64,000 bases of DNA from Enterobacillus tribolii (GTDB lineage Bacteria; Pseudomonadota; Gammaproteobacteria; Enterobacterales; Enterobacteriaceae). The stretch covers positions 62,001 through 126,000 of the forward strand of contig NZ_QRAP01000010.1 in NCBI RefSeq assembly GCF_003363015.1, in the 5' to 3' direction. The translations under genes were made by a program, and so were the position numbers. The notes beneath the pieces were generated by a model that was given only the letters and a program-made list of their open reading frames with translations, was not told the DNA's origin and did no database searches. This document shows positions 1-8,478 of the stretch, in pieces (the stretch's first letter is position 1; the number at the start of each line of letters is the position of its first letter).

Positions 1-541
1 AGATCAGCAGGCCGCCGAACAGGATGAAAATGAGGTCCAGCGAAACGTGTTCCATCATCAGGGTTGCGATAACCCTGCCGGACATGCTGCCCAGCGAGTT
101 GCCGAAAATAAAGTAGCCGGTGATCACGCCAGCCAGCACCGGCGACACCTCTTCGCAGATGTAGACAGTAACCGCCGCCGTTATTCCGCTCACCGCCAGG
201 CCCAGCAGGGCGCGGTAAAGCACCAACTGAGGCCAGACGCTGACGGTGGCGCACAGAAGCGTAAGAATCCCGCCCAACAGCAGCGAGACGACGATGGTTT
301 GTTTGCGGCCATAGCGATCGGAAAGGCTGCCGGTAAACAGCATGGCTAATGCCAGGCAGCCCACTTCGGCGGAAAGGATCAGCCCGACCTGATTCAGCGG
401 AATATGATAAACCTCAGCCAATTTGGGCAGCAGCGCCTGAATAGAATACAACGAGGCAAGCTCCGCCAGTCCGGCCAGCGGAAGCGTAAGTAATATCGGT
501 AAATAGTTCCTTAGTTTAGCGTTATCAGGAGCGGGCTTCAT
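1..541 (-). CDS. MFS transporter, truncated by the left window edge
   Basis: The first 180 codons of a major facilitator superfamily inner-membrane transporter are present; the C-terminal part lies outside the window. The start is the ATG at 541 and reads MKPAPDNAKLRNYLPILLTL. Several hydrophobic helices follow, and the cytoplasmic loop between TM2 and TM3 carries the MFS motif A in the form GSLSDRYGRKQT. The sequence resembles YnfM-like drug or metabolite exporters, but the substrate cannot be read from it. The gene is divergent from the hydro-lyase operon that starts at 991, with about 450 bp between them. It may therefore move that operon's substrate or product; this rests on position alone. 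Confidence 0.85.
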   Translation of the reverse strand, partial: MKPAPDNAKLRNYLPILLTLPLAGLAELASLYSIQALLPKLAEVYHIPLNQVGLILSAEVGCLALAMLFTGSLSDRYGRKQTIVVSLLLGGILTLLCATVSVWPQLVLYRALLGLAVSGITAAVTVYICEEVSPVLAGVITGYFIFGNSLGSMSGRVIATLMMEHVSLDLIFILFGGLLI

Positions 542-990
542 TTTTATTCCTCATACTATGAATAGACGTTTAAATAACCACGGAATTTATACAGCAATTA
601 TTTATTGTCAGGTTGAGTATGAGAATGACTGAATGTAATGGGTTGAATGATGAATCGTGTATCTTATTTATTTTTAAACGACGAATAAAAATGGCGTCAG
701 TTTTCGGCAAATAAATAATTGTTGCATTCTTCTTTTTTTACATTTCAAGTGGCTATGGTCACATTTTCTGTAATCGATGAAAAAACAAACCGAGTGTTGC
801 TTTAATTGAATAAATATCAATTGGATATATAAAACACATTTCGTGTTCTTTCTCTTCATGCTTGTGCATCATGCTTTTCCTGCCATCGTGTGCATTGAGT
901 TGCTACTATTCCCGTGATGTAAAAAACAGATATCTTCAGTATGCGGCTGTAGCGCATTTTATTATTGCTGTATATAAGCAAGGTGATTCC
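542..990. other. AT-rich divergent intergenic region
   Basis: These 449 bp separate the MFS gene (leftward) from the LeuC-like gene (rightward). The stretch is markedly AT-rich and should hold promoters for both directions and the binding sites of the LysR regulator encoded at the end of the operon. I see no convincing gene. The open frame can be extended upstream of 991, but that stretch is AT-rich and does not read like family protein. No specific operator could be assigned by eye. Confidence 0.5.
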
Positions 991-2415
991 ATGATGAAAC
1001 CTAAAACGCTGTACGATAAATTAATCGATACGCATATTATTCGGCAATTAGACGATCAGGGTAATGTGCTGCTTTATATCGATGGCTCAATTCTGAATGA
1101 ATATACCAGCCCGCAGGCATTCAGCGGATTGCGCGACGCGAAACGCCGGGTATGGCGACCGGAAAGTATTTTGCTTAATGTCGATCATGTTAACCCAACG
1201 CGGCCTGAACGTACGGCGGAAATGACCGATCCCGGTGGTGAACTGCAGGTCCGTTACTTCGAATCAAACAGCCGGGACTTTGGCCTGGAGCTGTTTGATG
1301 TGATGGACGAACGCCAGGGGATCGAACATGTCGTCGCCCACGAACAAGGAATGGTGCTGCCGGGCATGGTCATTGCCGCCGGCGACAGCCACACGACCAC
1401 TTACGGCGCGTTCGGCGCGCTGGGTTTCGGCATCGGCACCTCTGAAATCGAGCATATGCTGGCGACCCAAACCCTGGCGTATAAAAAACTGAAAACGCTG
1501 CGCGTCACGGTCAATGGCGAATTGCCGTTCGCCGCCACGGCGAAAGACATTGTGATGCTGCTTATTGCGCAGATAGGCGCGGACGGCGCCACCGGCTACG
1601 CGATAGAGTTTTGCGGCAGCGCCATCGACGCGCTGAGCGTTGAGGGGCGTATGACCATCTGCAACATGGCGGTCGAGGCCGGCGCGCGCGGCGCGTTTAT
1701 GGCGCCGGATGACAAGGTTTTTGCCTACATTCAGTCTGCGCCGCGCGTCCCGCAGGGCGATATGTGGCAGCAGGCGCTGGCCTACTGGCGCACTCTGCAC
1801 AGCGATCCGGATGCGGTGTTTGATAAAGAGGTTGTGCTTGATTGCGCCAGCCTGGCGCCGCGCGTGACCTGGGGCACCAGCCCCGATCAGGGCGGCGATA
1901 TCACCGGTTTCGTGCCTTATCCCGCCGACGAAAAAGATCCCGCCAAACGGCGTGATATCCAGAATGCGCTCGCCTACATGGGGCTTGAACCCGGCACGCC
2001 GCTGAACCAGATTCCGATTTCCCACGCCTTTATCGGCTCCTGCACCAATGGCCGCATCGAGGACTTACGCGCCGCCGCTCAGGTGTTGCGTAACCGGAAA
2101 ATCGCCGCCGGGGTGAGGGGCATTATCGTACCGGGCTCAACCCAGGTGCGCGCCCGCGCTGAACAGGAAGGGCTGGCGAAAATCTTTATTGATGCCGGTT
2201 TCGAATGGCGTCAGTCAGGCTGCTCCATGTGCCTGGCGATGAACGAAGATGTCCTGATGGCGGGCGATCGCTGTGCTTCCAGCACCAACCGCAATTTCGC
2301 CGGCCGGCAGGGCGCGGGAGCCAGAACCCATCTGATGAGCCCGGCCATGGTCGCGGCGGCGGCGGTTGCCGGGCATCTGGTGGACGTGCGTCAGTTTCTG
2401 CAACAGGAGTCCTAG
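991..2415 (+). CDS. 3-isopropylmalate dehydratase large subunit-like (LeuC family) hydro-lyase
   Basis: This aconitase-superfamily large subunit of 474 residues should bind a [4Fe-4S] cluster. The cluster ligands are visible as Cys351 in GSCTNGR and Cys411/Cys414 in SGCSMCLAMN. Conserved substrate-loop motifs such as AAGDSHTTTYGAFG are intact. It pairs with the small subunit encoded 3 bp downstream. LeuCD isomerises 2- and 3-isopropylmalate in leucine synthesis, but this pair sits away from leuA and leuB and beside catabolic enzymes and a LysR gene. A related branched or C5 hydroxy-diacid is therefore more likely (the citramalate/mesaconate or dimethylmalate dehydratase type). The start at 991 was chosen because AAGGTGATT precedes it and family homology begins there. 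The family is clear; the substrate is unknown. Confidence 0.9.
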   Translation: MMKPKTLYDKLIDTHIIRQLDDQGNVLLYIDGSILNEYTSPQAFSGLRDAKRRVWRPESILLNVDHVNPTRPERTAEMTDPGGELQVRYFESNSRDFGLELFDVMDERQGIEHVVAHEQGMVLPGMVIAAGDSHTTTYGAFGALGFGIGTSEIEHMLATQTLAYKKLKTLRVTVNGELPFAATAKDIVMLLIAQIGADGATGYAIEFCGSAIDALSVEGRMTICNMAVEAGARGAFMAPDDKVFAYIQSAPRVPQGDMWQQALAYWRTLHSDPDAVFDKEVVLDCASLAPRVTWGTSPDQGGDITGFVPYPADEKDPAKRRDIQNALAYMGLEPGTPLNQIPISHAFIGSCTNGRIEDLRAAAQVLRNRKIAAGVRGIIVPGSTQVRARAEQEGLAKIFIDAGFEWRQSGCSMCLAMNEDVLMAGDRCASSTNRNFAGRQGAGARTHLMSPAMVAAAAVAGHLVDVRQFLQQES

Positions 2416-2418
2416 ACG

Positions 2419-3045
2419 ATGGAACCCTTCAACAGCGTTACCGGCATTGCCGCGCCTATGATGGCGGCAAATATCGATACCGACGTCATCATGCCGAAAC
2501 AGTTTCTGAAAGGCATCGATCGTAACGGCCTGGATAAAGGCGTTTTTTTTGACCAACGCTTTTTAGCCGACGGCGGGTTAAACCCGGCGTTTATCCTCAA
2601 CCGCCCCGAATGGCGTAATGCGGCGTTTCTTATCGTCGGCCCTAATTTTGGCTGCGGCTCCAGCCGCGAACATGCGGTCTGGGGGTTGCGGCAGCTTGGC
2701 GTCAGGGCGCTTATCGGCACCAGCTTTGCCGGCATTTTTAACGATAACTGCCAGCGCAACGGCGTGTTAACCCTGACGTTACCGGCGGCGGACATCGGGC
2801 GGCTGGCGCAGGCGGCAAGCGATCCTTTACGCAATCAGATCACCGTCGATTTACCGCAGCAGCATATCCGGGCGGGGAACGAGAAATTCAACTTTGCGGT
2901 TGATGAGCTGAAAAAGCAGATGTTGCTGCAAGGGCACGATGCGATCGGCTTCACGCTGCAGTATCAGCAGGAAATCCGTGATTTTGAGCAGCGCTATTTT
3001 GCCGCGTTTCCCTGGCTGTCGGCGCAAAACGAAAAGCACATCTGA
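2419..3045 (+). CDS. 3-isopropylmalate dehydratase small subunit-like (LeuD family)
   Basis: This 208-residue swivelling subunit of the LeuCD-type hydro-lyase is the partner of the gene immediately upstream, from which it is separated by 3 bp. The substrate-binding signature GPNFGCGSSREHAVW is intact, as are the N-terminal ANIDTDVIMPKQFLK and the TSFAGIFNDNC motifs. Its length matches ordinary LeuD (about 200 residues), so nothing suggests decay. GGAGT lies upstream of the ATG. Together the two subunits should form a heterodimeric dehydratase/isomerase in the cytoplasm. Substrate specificity cannot be assigned, as discussed for the large subunit. Confidence 0.9.
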   Translation: MEPFNSVTGIAAPMMAANIDTDVIMPKQFLKGIDRNGLDKGVFFDQRFLADGGLNPAFILNRPEWRNAAFLIVGPNFGCGSSREHAVWGLRQLGVRALIGTSFAGIFNDNCQRNGVLTLTLPAADIGRLAQAASDPLRNQITVDLPQQHIRAGNEKFNFAVDELKKQMLLQGHDAIGFTLQYQQEIRDFEQRYFAAFPWLSAQNEKHI

Positions 3046-3062
3046 GAAATGGTTGCAACATT

Positions 3063-3944
3063 ATGAAACTGCTGAGTTTTACGTATAAAAATGGCAATGG
3101 CGGCCATAAAAAGAGCTACGGTATCTGGGCCCGCGACGGCGTTATCGATCTGGGTAAACGGATGGGGGATCGCTATCCGACCATCAAGTCCCTGTTGGCC
3201 GGTCAGGCGCTGGCCGAAGCGGCCGTTTACCGGCAACAGCCGCCGGATCATTGCGCAGAGGCGATCAGCTATCTGCCGGTGATTGAAGATCCGGGCAAAA
3301 TTATCTGCGTTGGGATGAACTACGCCGAAAAGCGGCTGGAATTCAACGAAAAGAACAACGAGCCGACGCTGTTCATCCGTTTTGCCGACTCACAGACCGG
3401 GCACAACGCCACGCTGCTCAAACCGGGCGACAGCTCCGAGTTTGATTATGAGGGCGAGCTGGCCGTTATTATCGGCAAAAGTTGTTTCCGCACCAGCGTG
3501 GAGCACGCGATGCAGTTCGTTGCCGGCTATAGCTGCTATATGGATGGTTCCGTGCGAGACTGGCAGCACACCTGGTATACCGCAGGCAAAAACTGGCCGC
3601 TGACGGGGTCATTCGGCCCCTATTTAACCACGCAGGACGAGGTTGACGATCCGCAGGCGCTGGGAATCCGCACCTGGCTGAACGGCCGGATCGTTCAGGA
3701 CGACAACACCGGTAACATGGTGCATAAAATTGCCGAATTAATCAGCTATATCAGCACCTTTACCCACCTGAAACCCGGCGATGTGATTATTACCGGTTCG
3801 CCGGGCGGCGTGGGGAAGAAACGCGTCCCCCCGCTCTTTTTACGTCAGGGCGATCGCATTGAGGTTGAAATTGAGGGGCTTGGCCGCCTGAGCAATACGG
3901 TGAGCGAAGCGCATTTTATGGCTGAAGAACCCTGCCTGAGTTAA
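3063..3944 (+). CDS. Fumarylacetoacetate hydrolase family protein
   Basis: This is a 293-residue FAH-superfamily enzyme. The family includes acylpyruvases, oxaloacetate decarboxylases and 2-hydroxyhepta-2,4-diene-1,7-dioate isomerases, which use a divalent metal to cleave or rearrange 2-oxo acids. The metal-binding signature is visible: Glu130 and Glu132 in EFDYEGELAVIIGK, and Asp161 in YMDGSVRDWQ. The C-terminal GDVIITGSPGGVG loop matches the GTP.GVG family motif with a Ser replacing the usual Thr. The gene starts 17 bp after the LeuD-like gene and ends shortly before a hydrolase gene, so all are probably co-transcribed. A role as a C-C hydrolase or decarboxylase acting on the hydro-lyase product is plausible but inferred. 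Confidence 0.88.
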   Translation: MKLLSFTYKNGNGGHKKSYGIWARDGVIDLGKRMGDRYPTIKSLLAGQALAEAAVYRQQPPDHCAEAISYLPVIEDPGKIICVGMNYAEKRLEFNEKNNEPTLFIRFADSQTGHNATLLKPGDSSEFDYEGELAVIIGKSCFRTSVEHAMQFVAGYSCYMDGSVRDWQHTWYTAGKNWPLTGSFGPYLTTQDEVDDPQALGIRTWLNGRIVQDDNTGNMVHKIAELISYISTFTHLKPGDVIITGSPGGVGKKRVPPLFLRQGDRIEVEIEGLGRLSNTVSEAHFMAEEPCLS

Positions 3945-3963
3945 GACGGTAAAAAGGAGTTTG

Positions 3964-4887
3964 ATGATGATCGGCAATGCTGAATTTATTCAGGATAAAG
4001 GCGAATCGCCTTTTATCCCCGGCTTTCGACTGTCGGACGTAACATTAAGCAACGGCGTGCGCCTGCGCTGCGCGGTGGGGGGGAAAGGCGAGCCGTTGGT
4101 GCTGCTGCACGGGCATCCGCAGAATCACGTAACCTGGCGCAAAATCGCACCGGCGCTGGCGCAGCGCTTTACCGTCATCATGCCCGACATCCGGGGCTAT
4201 GGCGACAGCAGCAAACCGCCGAGCGACGCGCAACACCGCACCTATTCCAAGCGGGAAATGGCGCAGGATATCATCCTGCTGATGGCGCGCCTGGGCTTTA
4301 ACGACGGCTTTGCTTTCGTCGGGCATGACCGCGGCGCCCGCATCGGACATCGCCTGGCGCTGGACTACCCGCAGCAGGTCAGACGCAGCATCTTCATTGA
4401 TATCGCGCCGACGGCAACGATGTATGCGCTGACCGACAAGACGTTCGCCACGCGCTATTTCTGGTGGTTTTTCCTGATTCAGCCAGCGCCGCTGCCGGAA
4501 AAGCTGATTTCATCCGATCCGGCCTTTTTCCTGGACAAACATATCAGCGGGCAAATCAAAACGCCGGGCGCCACGGAGCCGGAGATTTTCGCCGAATACC
4601 TGCGCTGCTATCAGGATCCGGAGATGCTGCGCGCGGTTTGCGAAGACTATCGCGCGGCGGCCACCATCGATCTGGAAGATGACGAAGCGGACAAGCATCT
4701 GCGTATTACCAGCCCGTTGCTGGCGCTCTGGGGCGAGAAAGGCACCGTTGGTCAGCTTTATGATGTAACATCAACCTGGCAGGAAAAGGCGCTGGATGTG
4801 CGCGGCGTGGCGATGCCCTGCGGGCACAGCCCGCAGGAGGAGTGCCCGCAGGAGATGCTCAGGGTCATCATGCCCTTTTTGTCCTGA
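3964..4887 (+). CDS. Alpha/beta hydrolase, haloacetate dehalogenase-like
   Basis: This cytoplasmic alpha/beta-fold hydrolase has about 307 residues. The nucleophile elbow reads GHDRGAR, with Asp122 in the nucleophile position and Arg123/Arg126 as in fluoroacetate dehalogenases, where these arginines hold the substrate carboxylate. The oxyanion segment HGHPQNHVTW and the catalytic His288 in CGHSPQEE are present. In known fluoroacetate dehalogenases a His-Trp pair in a YW.WFFL-like segment binds the halide. Here the segment reads FWWFFL (Trp167-Trp168), so the His appears replaced and true defluorination is doubtful. AAAGGAG precedes the chosen ATG at 3964; a TTG lies just upstream. It is the fourth gene of the hydro-lyase operon. 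Epoxide or ester hydrolysis is an alternative. Confidence 0.85.
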   Translation: MMIGNAEFIQDKGESPFIPGFRLSDVTLSNGVRLRCAVGGKGEPLVLLHGHPQNHVTWRKIAPALAQRFTVIMPDIRGYGDSSKPPSDAQHRTYSKREMAQDIILLMARLGFNDGFAFVGHDRGARIGHRLALDYPQQVRRSIFIDIAPTATMYALTDKTFATRYFWWFFLIQPAPLPEKLISSDPAFFLDKHISGQIKTPGATEPEIFAEYLRCYQDPEMLRAVCEDYRAAATIDLEDDEADKHLRITSPLLALWGEKGTVGQLYDVTSTWQEKALDVRGVAMPCGHSPQEECPQEMLRVIMPFLS

Positions 4888-4909
4888 TGCCTTTTATCTT
4901 GAACAACAG

Positions 4910-4943
4910 ATGAGGATCCTGAGCGATCCTCATGTTTTCTTTT
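4910..4943 (+). terminator. Hairpin followed by T-rich tract between hydrolase and LysR genes
   Basis: A perfect 9-bp inverted repeat, ATGAGGATC / GATCCTCAT, with a 6-nt loop is followed by GTTTTCTTTT. It looks like an intrinsic terminator or attenuator that ends the catabolic operon. The 3' arm contains the ATG at 4932, the most upstream possible start of the LysR gene. Either the LysR gene starts further down (4953 or 4959), or its translation is coupled to this structure. Confidence 0.6.
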
Positions 4944-4958
4944 CCGGATGGCATGCAC

Positions 4959-5894
4959 ATGAGCTCCCATGATAAACAGCGCGCGCAGTGGCCGCTTATT
5001 GAAGACCTGAACGTTTTCGTCACCGTGGTGCGCAAAGAGAGCTTCGCCCATGCCGCGGCCGATCTGGGGTTGTCGCCTTCTTACGTCAGTAAGCGCATCG
5101 CGCTGCTGGAGAAAAGCCTCGGCATGCGCCTGTTCCATCGCAGCGCGCGTTCAATCTGGCTGACCGCCGATGGTCATAAGGCGCTGAGCGGCGCGATTGC
5201 GGTGCTGGACAGCATGGGCGAGTTTGTTTCCGGCCTCGCCGATTGGCGTAATGCCATCGAGGGGAATATTCATATCAGTTGTTCGTTCGGCTTCGGCTCG
5301 GCCTACATGGCCGATGCGCTCTCTGCGCTGGCGCAGCGCTATCCTGCGCTGAACGTAAAACTCACGCTGACCGATCTGGTGGTTGACCTGGTTGAAGAGG
5401 GGGTTGATGTTGAGATCCACATCGGCGATGACGTCAAAGATCTCTATATCACCCGCAAGCTGTCGTCGAATCGCCGGGTCTTGTGCGCCGCGCCCCGGTA
5501 TCTGGAGCAGTACGGCACGCCTGACCGGATCGGCGATCTCAAACAGCACAAATGCCTGGTTATTCAGGAACGTAACGCGCAGTTTGGCGTCTGGCCGCTC
5601 ACCGATGGTCACGACAGTACGCAACTGCACATCCGGAGTCAGCTGTCGTCCAACAGCGGCAGCGTCGTGCTGAACTGGGCGCTGAACGGCCACGGCATCA
5701 TCCTGCGTTCCCTGTGGGAAGTGCAGCACTACTTAGCCAGCGGCGAACTGGTGCGGATTTTGCCGCCGTGGCATCAAACCGCCAATATCTGGGCGGTTTA
5801 CTCCAACCGGACTTCCGGATCAGCCAGGCTGAGGGCGTGTATTGAATTTTTGCTGGCGTATTTTCAGCAACATCCGCCGGTTACCGGCGAGTAA
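4959..5894 (+). CDS. LysR-family transcriptional regulator
   Basis: This 311-residue LysR-type regulator has an N-terminal winged helix-turn-helix (FAHAAADLGLSPSYVSKRIA, then LGMRLFHRSARSIWLT) and a C-terminal periplasmic-binding-like effector domain. It follows the four catabolic genes on the same strand and probably controls them and the divergent MFS gene, with a pathway intermediate as co-inducer; that is inference from position. Three in-frame ATGs exist at 4932, 4953 and 4959. The first lies inside a hairpin arm, and GGATGG precedes the last at good spacing, so 4959 was chosen. Length and domain order are normal for the family. Confidence 0.88.
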   Translation: MSSHDKQRAQWPLIEDLNVFVTVVRKESFAHAAADLGLSPSYVSKRIALLEKSLGMRLFHRSARSIWLTADGHKALSGAIAVLDSMGEFVSGLADWRNAIEGNIHISCSFGFGSAYMADALSALAQRYPALNVKLTLTDLVVDLVEEGVDVEIHIGDDVKDLYITRKLSSNRRVLCAAPRYLEQYGTPDRIGDLKQHKCLVIQERNAQFGVWPLTDGHDSTQLHIRSQLSSNSGSVVLNWALNGHGIILRSLWEVQHYLASGELVRILPPWHQTANIWAVYSNRTSGSARLRACIEFLLAYFQQHPPVTGE

Positions 5895-5951
5895 CGCGCC
5901 AACCTGTGTTCAACCTCTGCCGGGGACGCGCCCGGCAATCCCCTGAAAGAA

Positions 5952-5984
5952 AAAAACCGGAGCCTGTACCAGGCCCCGGTTTTG
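5952..5984. terminator. Bidirectional intrinsic terminator
   Basis: AAAACCGG-A-GCCTG and CAGGCCCCGGTTTT form a long stem with one mismatch around a TAC loop, flanked by A and T tracts. It lies between the LysR gene (ending 5894, rightward) and the Ig-repeat protein gene (ending 6039, leftward), so it can terminate both converging transcripts. Confidence 0.8.
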
Positions 5985-6038
5985 CGTTGGTCGGAAAGCA
6001 TCACATTTCAATGCGCTTGCCGGCCTTTTTTTAGCCGA

Positions 6039-8378
6039 TTAAGCGACAGACAGAGACTTATCTTCAACCAACAGCATGGAGTACGGCTCGGAAATATCAC
6101 ACATCACGGCCTGCGGGAAGACATTGGCATCAAACGCTGAAGCGCTTTCTGCTTTGCCGGTACCCTCAGTAACGATGGTGGTTTCATCTGCACCGAATAC
6201 CAGGCTGGTTTGGCTTTCGCTCAGTACGTCAGACAGGTTCACCGCCAGCGTTTTTGCCGGTGCGCCAGCAGTCGTGCTCTCTTCCTGAACGAAGCTCAGG
6301 TTATCGCAGCTCGCTACGCTCACTAACAAAGACAGGTCGGTAACGTCGTCACCGGCAACTGCGACATCGGCGGCAGACGTATCAACGTACAGCAGGAACG
6401 GCGTGTCGTTGATCAGCTCTTTGCCGGACGGCTGGAGCTGAGAGACGGTCAACAGGTGGCGCCCTTCATCCAGCGGCTGTTCTGTCGCCAGTTCCCAGAA
6501 GCCTTTTTCGTCGGCGATGACTGAACCGATACGCACGCCGTTGTCGTACACGAATACTGCTTTGCCGGCATCAGCCTGGCCCTGGATTTTTACCATGTTG
6601 TCATGGGAAACAACGGAGGGGCGTACGTTGCCGTGGTCCGTAATCACATCGGTAATATAAACCACGGACTCAGCGCCTTCGGTCTCTATCTCCGGCAACC
6701 AGTTGATCTCAATGGAAACGGAGTGGCTGTACTTCCCTTCCATGTTGTTGCCGTCTACGGTAGTGGCGGTGAACGTGTGGTAGCCATTTTTTAACGCGGC
6801 GTCATGGGTAAAGCTCCACTTGCCGTGTTCATCCGCCAGGGTTTCCCCGAGCAGACGGCCGTTATCATAAATGCGCACCGTTGAACCGGCAGCGGCAGAG
6901 CCTTTCAGCACCGGATGGTTTTCATACGTTGACTGACGACCCTCAACGCCGCCGATGGGGTGGCCGCGGGAGTCAACAATCTGCTCAATCACGGCGCTCG
7001 GCTCTCTGTCTATTTCAGGCTCGCGACCGTATTCGCCCATAATGTTTACCGGATAAGGTGCGCTCATCAACCCCTGAACGCCATTGGCATCCACCGGCGC
7101 CACCTGGAAATGATGTTCGCCGTTAGACAGCGCAGACGCCGGCGTGAAGCTCCAGTTGCCCTGCTGGTCGGCATAGGTTTCGCCAATCAGCGTGCCGTTA
7201 TCATAAATCTGGACCTTCAGGTTTGCGCTGGCAACGCCCTGCAGGGCCGGCGTGGTGTCGTTGGTGTGTTCAGACCAGCGGATCTCTTTGCCTTCGTCGT
7301 CAAGGATCTTGGTGATGAAGGCGGTTTCCGGAGCGGCAGGCGGTTCCGGCGGATTTACCGGCACATCTCCCCATTCGATTTCTACCTGATAAGGCGCGCT
7401 CATCGGCCCTTTCATACCCTGGGCATTCACGGACATGACCTGGAATGCGTGATAGCCTCTGGACAGGTCCGTCGTTAACGTATAGCTCCAGTTACCCTGC
7501 GCATCGGCAGTTGTTTCGCCGAGTTCTACGCCCATATCGAAGATCACTACTTTCTGGTTTGCTACGGCGGTGCCGTTCAGGGTCAGCTTTCTGCTATCGG
7601 AACGCGCAGAAGGTGCGACCACATCGCCATCCGGTTCACGGATATCGGTGATCAGCGCGACATTTTCCTGAGCCGGCGGCTGTGGCAGCAGTTCAGGATC
7701 GATGAGTGAATAAACGTCGATCAGATAAGCCGGGCTCATCTGCCCCTGGGCGCCATTCTCGCCAATGGGCATGACGCGGAATGCGTGCATTCCGTTGGAG
7801 AAACTCTGCTCCGGTGAGAAGCTCCAGTTGCCATGCTCATCCGCACGGGTTTCACCGATCAGGCGATCGTTATCGTACACCCTGACCGTTTGGTTAGCGC
7901 TGGCCGTGCCCTTAAGCGTCAGTTGGTTATCATTGGTGTGGCCCGGACCACGGGATGCATCAATTGCATTACCGTCGCGATCGGTGATCTGTGTAATCGC
8001 CGCGGTATCCGGCTGAAACTGCGGATCCTGTTCAGGCTCGGTCGGCAGGTTACGCATCACGTCCACCAGATAGGCCTGGCTCTGTAATCCATACTCGCCC
8101 GTTGCTGAAACGGACTGGGTCATGAATGCATGAGAACCGGAGGAGGTAACCATATAGTTCGCGAAGGTCCAGTTCCCGTTTTCGTCCGCATAAGTGTGGC
8201 CGACCAGATTATTGTTATCGTAAATCAGCACCTTGGTATTCGGCGTGGACGTGCCTTTCAGGGTAAACTCATCAAACTTGGTTTTTGTTTGATTACCGAT
8301 CAATGTTTGTTCCGGGTCGATAATTGCGGTTATTACCGGCGCGGGAAGCTGTGAAAACATGAAATAACTTTTATCCAT
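6039..8378 (-). CDS. Ig-like repeat protein, probable type I secreted adhesin (six repeats)
   Basis: This 779-residue protein has no N-terminal signal peptide. It is built from six bacterial Ig-like repeats of about 100 residues (roughly residues 11-105, 118-220, 235-335, 350-445, 460-560 and 575-670). Each carries the pattern LxGxAxAxxxVxxYDNxxLIGExxADExGNWSF. The last 90 residues leave the repeat pattern and resemble the tail of the other Ig-repeat protein at 13874-14854 (SLVFGADET near SELHFGNDET, YSMLLVEDKSLSVA near YSVMLLESDMQAAVA). That tail is the likely C-terminal export signal. The gene follows the exporter genes by 100 bp with GGAGTATATT before the ATG. It is probably a small Bap/LapA-like surface or biofilm protein; the ligand is unknown. 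Confidence 0.85.
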   Translation of the reverse strand: MDKSYFMFSQLPAPVITAIIDPEQTLIGNQTKTKFDEFTLKGTSTPNTKVLIYDNNNLVGHTYADENGNWTFANYMVTSSGSHAFMTQSVSATGEYGLQSQAYLVDVMRNLPTEPEQDPQFQPDTAAITQITDRDGNAIDASRGPGHTNDNQLTLKGTASANQTVRVYDNDRLIGETRADEHGNWSFSPEQSFSNGMHAFRVMPIGENGAQGQMSPAYLIDVYSLIDPELLPQPPAQENVALITDIREPDGDVVAPSARSDSRKLTLNGTAVANQKVVIFDMGVELGETTADAQGNWSYTLTTDLSRGYHAFQVMSVNAQGMKGPMSAPYQVEIEWGDVPVNPPEPPAAPETAFITKILDDEGKEIRWSEHTNDTTPALQGVASANLKVQIYDNGTLIGETYADQQGNWSFTPASALSNGEHHFQVAPVDANGVQGLMSAPYPVNIMGEYGREPEIDREPSAVIEQIVDSRGHPIGGVEGRQSTYENHPVLKGSAAAGSTVRIYDNGRLLGETLADEHGKWSFTHDAALKNGYHTFTATTVDGNNMEGKYSHSVSIEINWLPEIETEGAESVVYITDVITDHGNVRPSVVSHDNMVKIQGQADAGKAVFVYDNGVRIGSVIADEKGFWELATEQPLDEGRHLLTVSQLQPSGKELINDTPFLLYVDTSAADVAVAGDDVTDLSLLVSVASCDNLSFVQEESTTAGAPAKTLAVNLSDVLSESQTSLVFGADETTIVTEGTGKAESASAFDANVFPQAVMCDISEPYSMLLVEDKSLSVA

Positions 8379-8478
8379 AATATACTCCTAATGAACGATA
8401 GTTTTTTTATCGTCAGTTCATCTCCGAACGAAATCGAACAGAGCTCCGTTATCCACACGTTACGTGCGAAATTTTTTA

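Noticed and set aside
1264-2025. Minus-strand frame of 253 codons opposite the LeuC-like gene
   Set aside because: It covers the conserved iron-sulfur hydro-lyase sequence and reads as unstructured Arg/His/Ala-rich protein.
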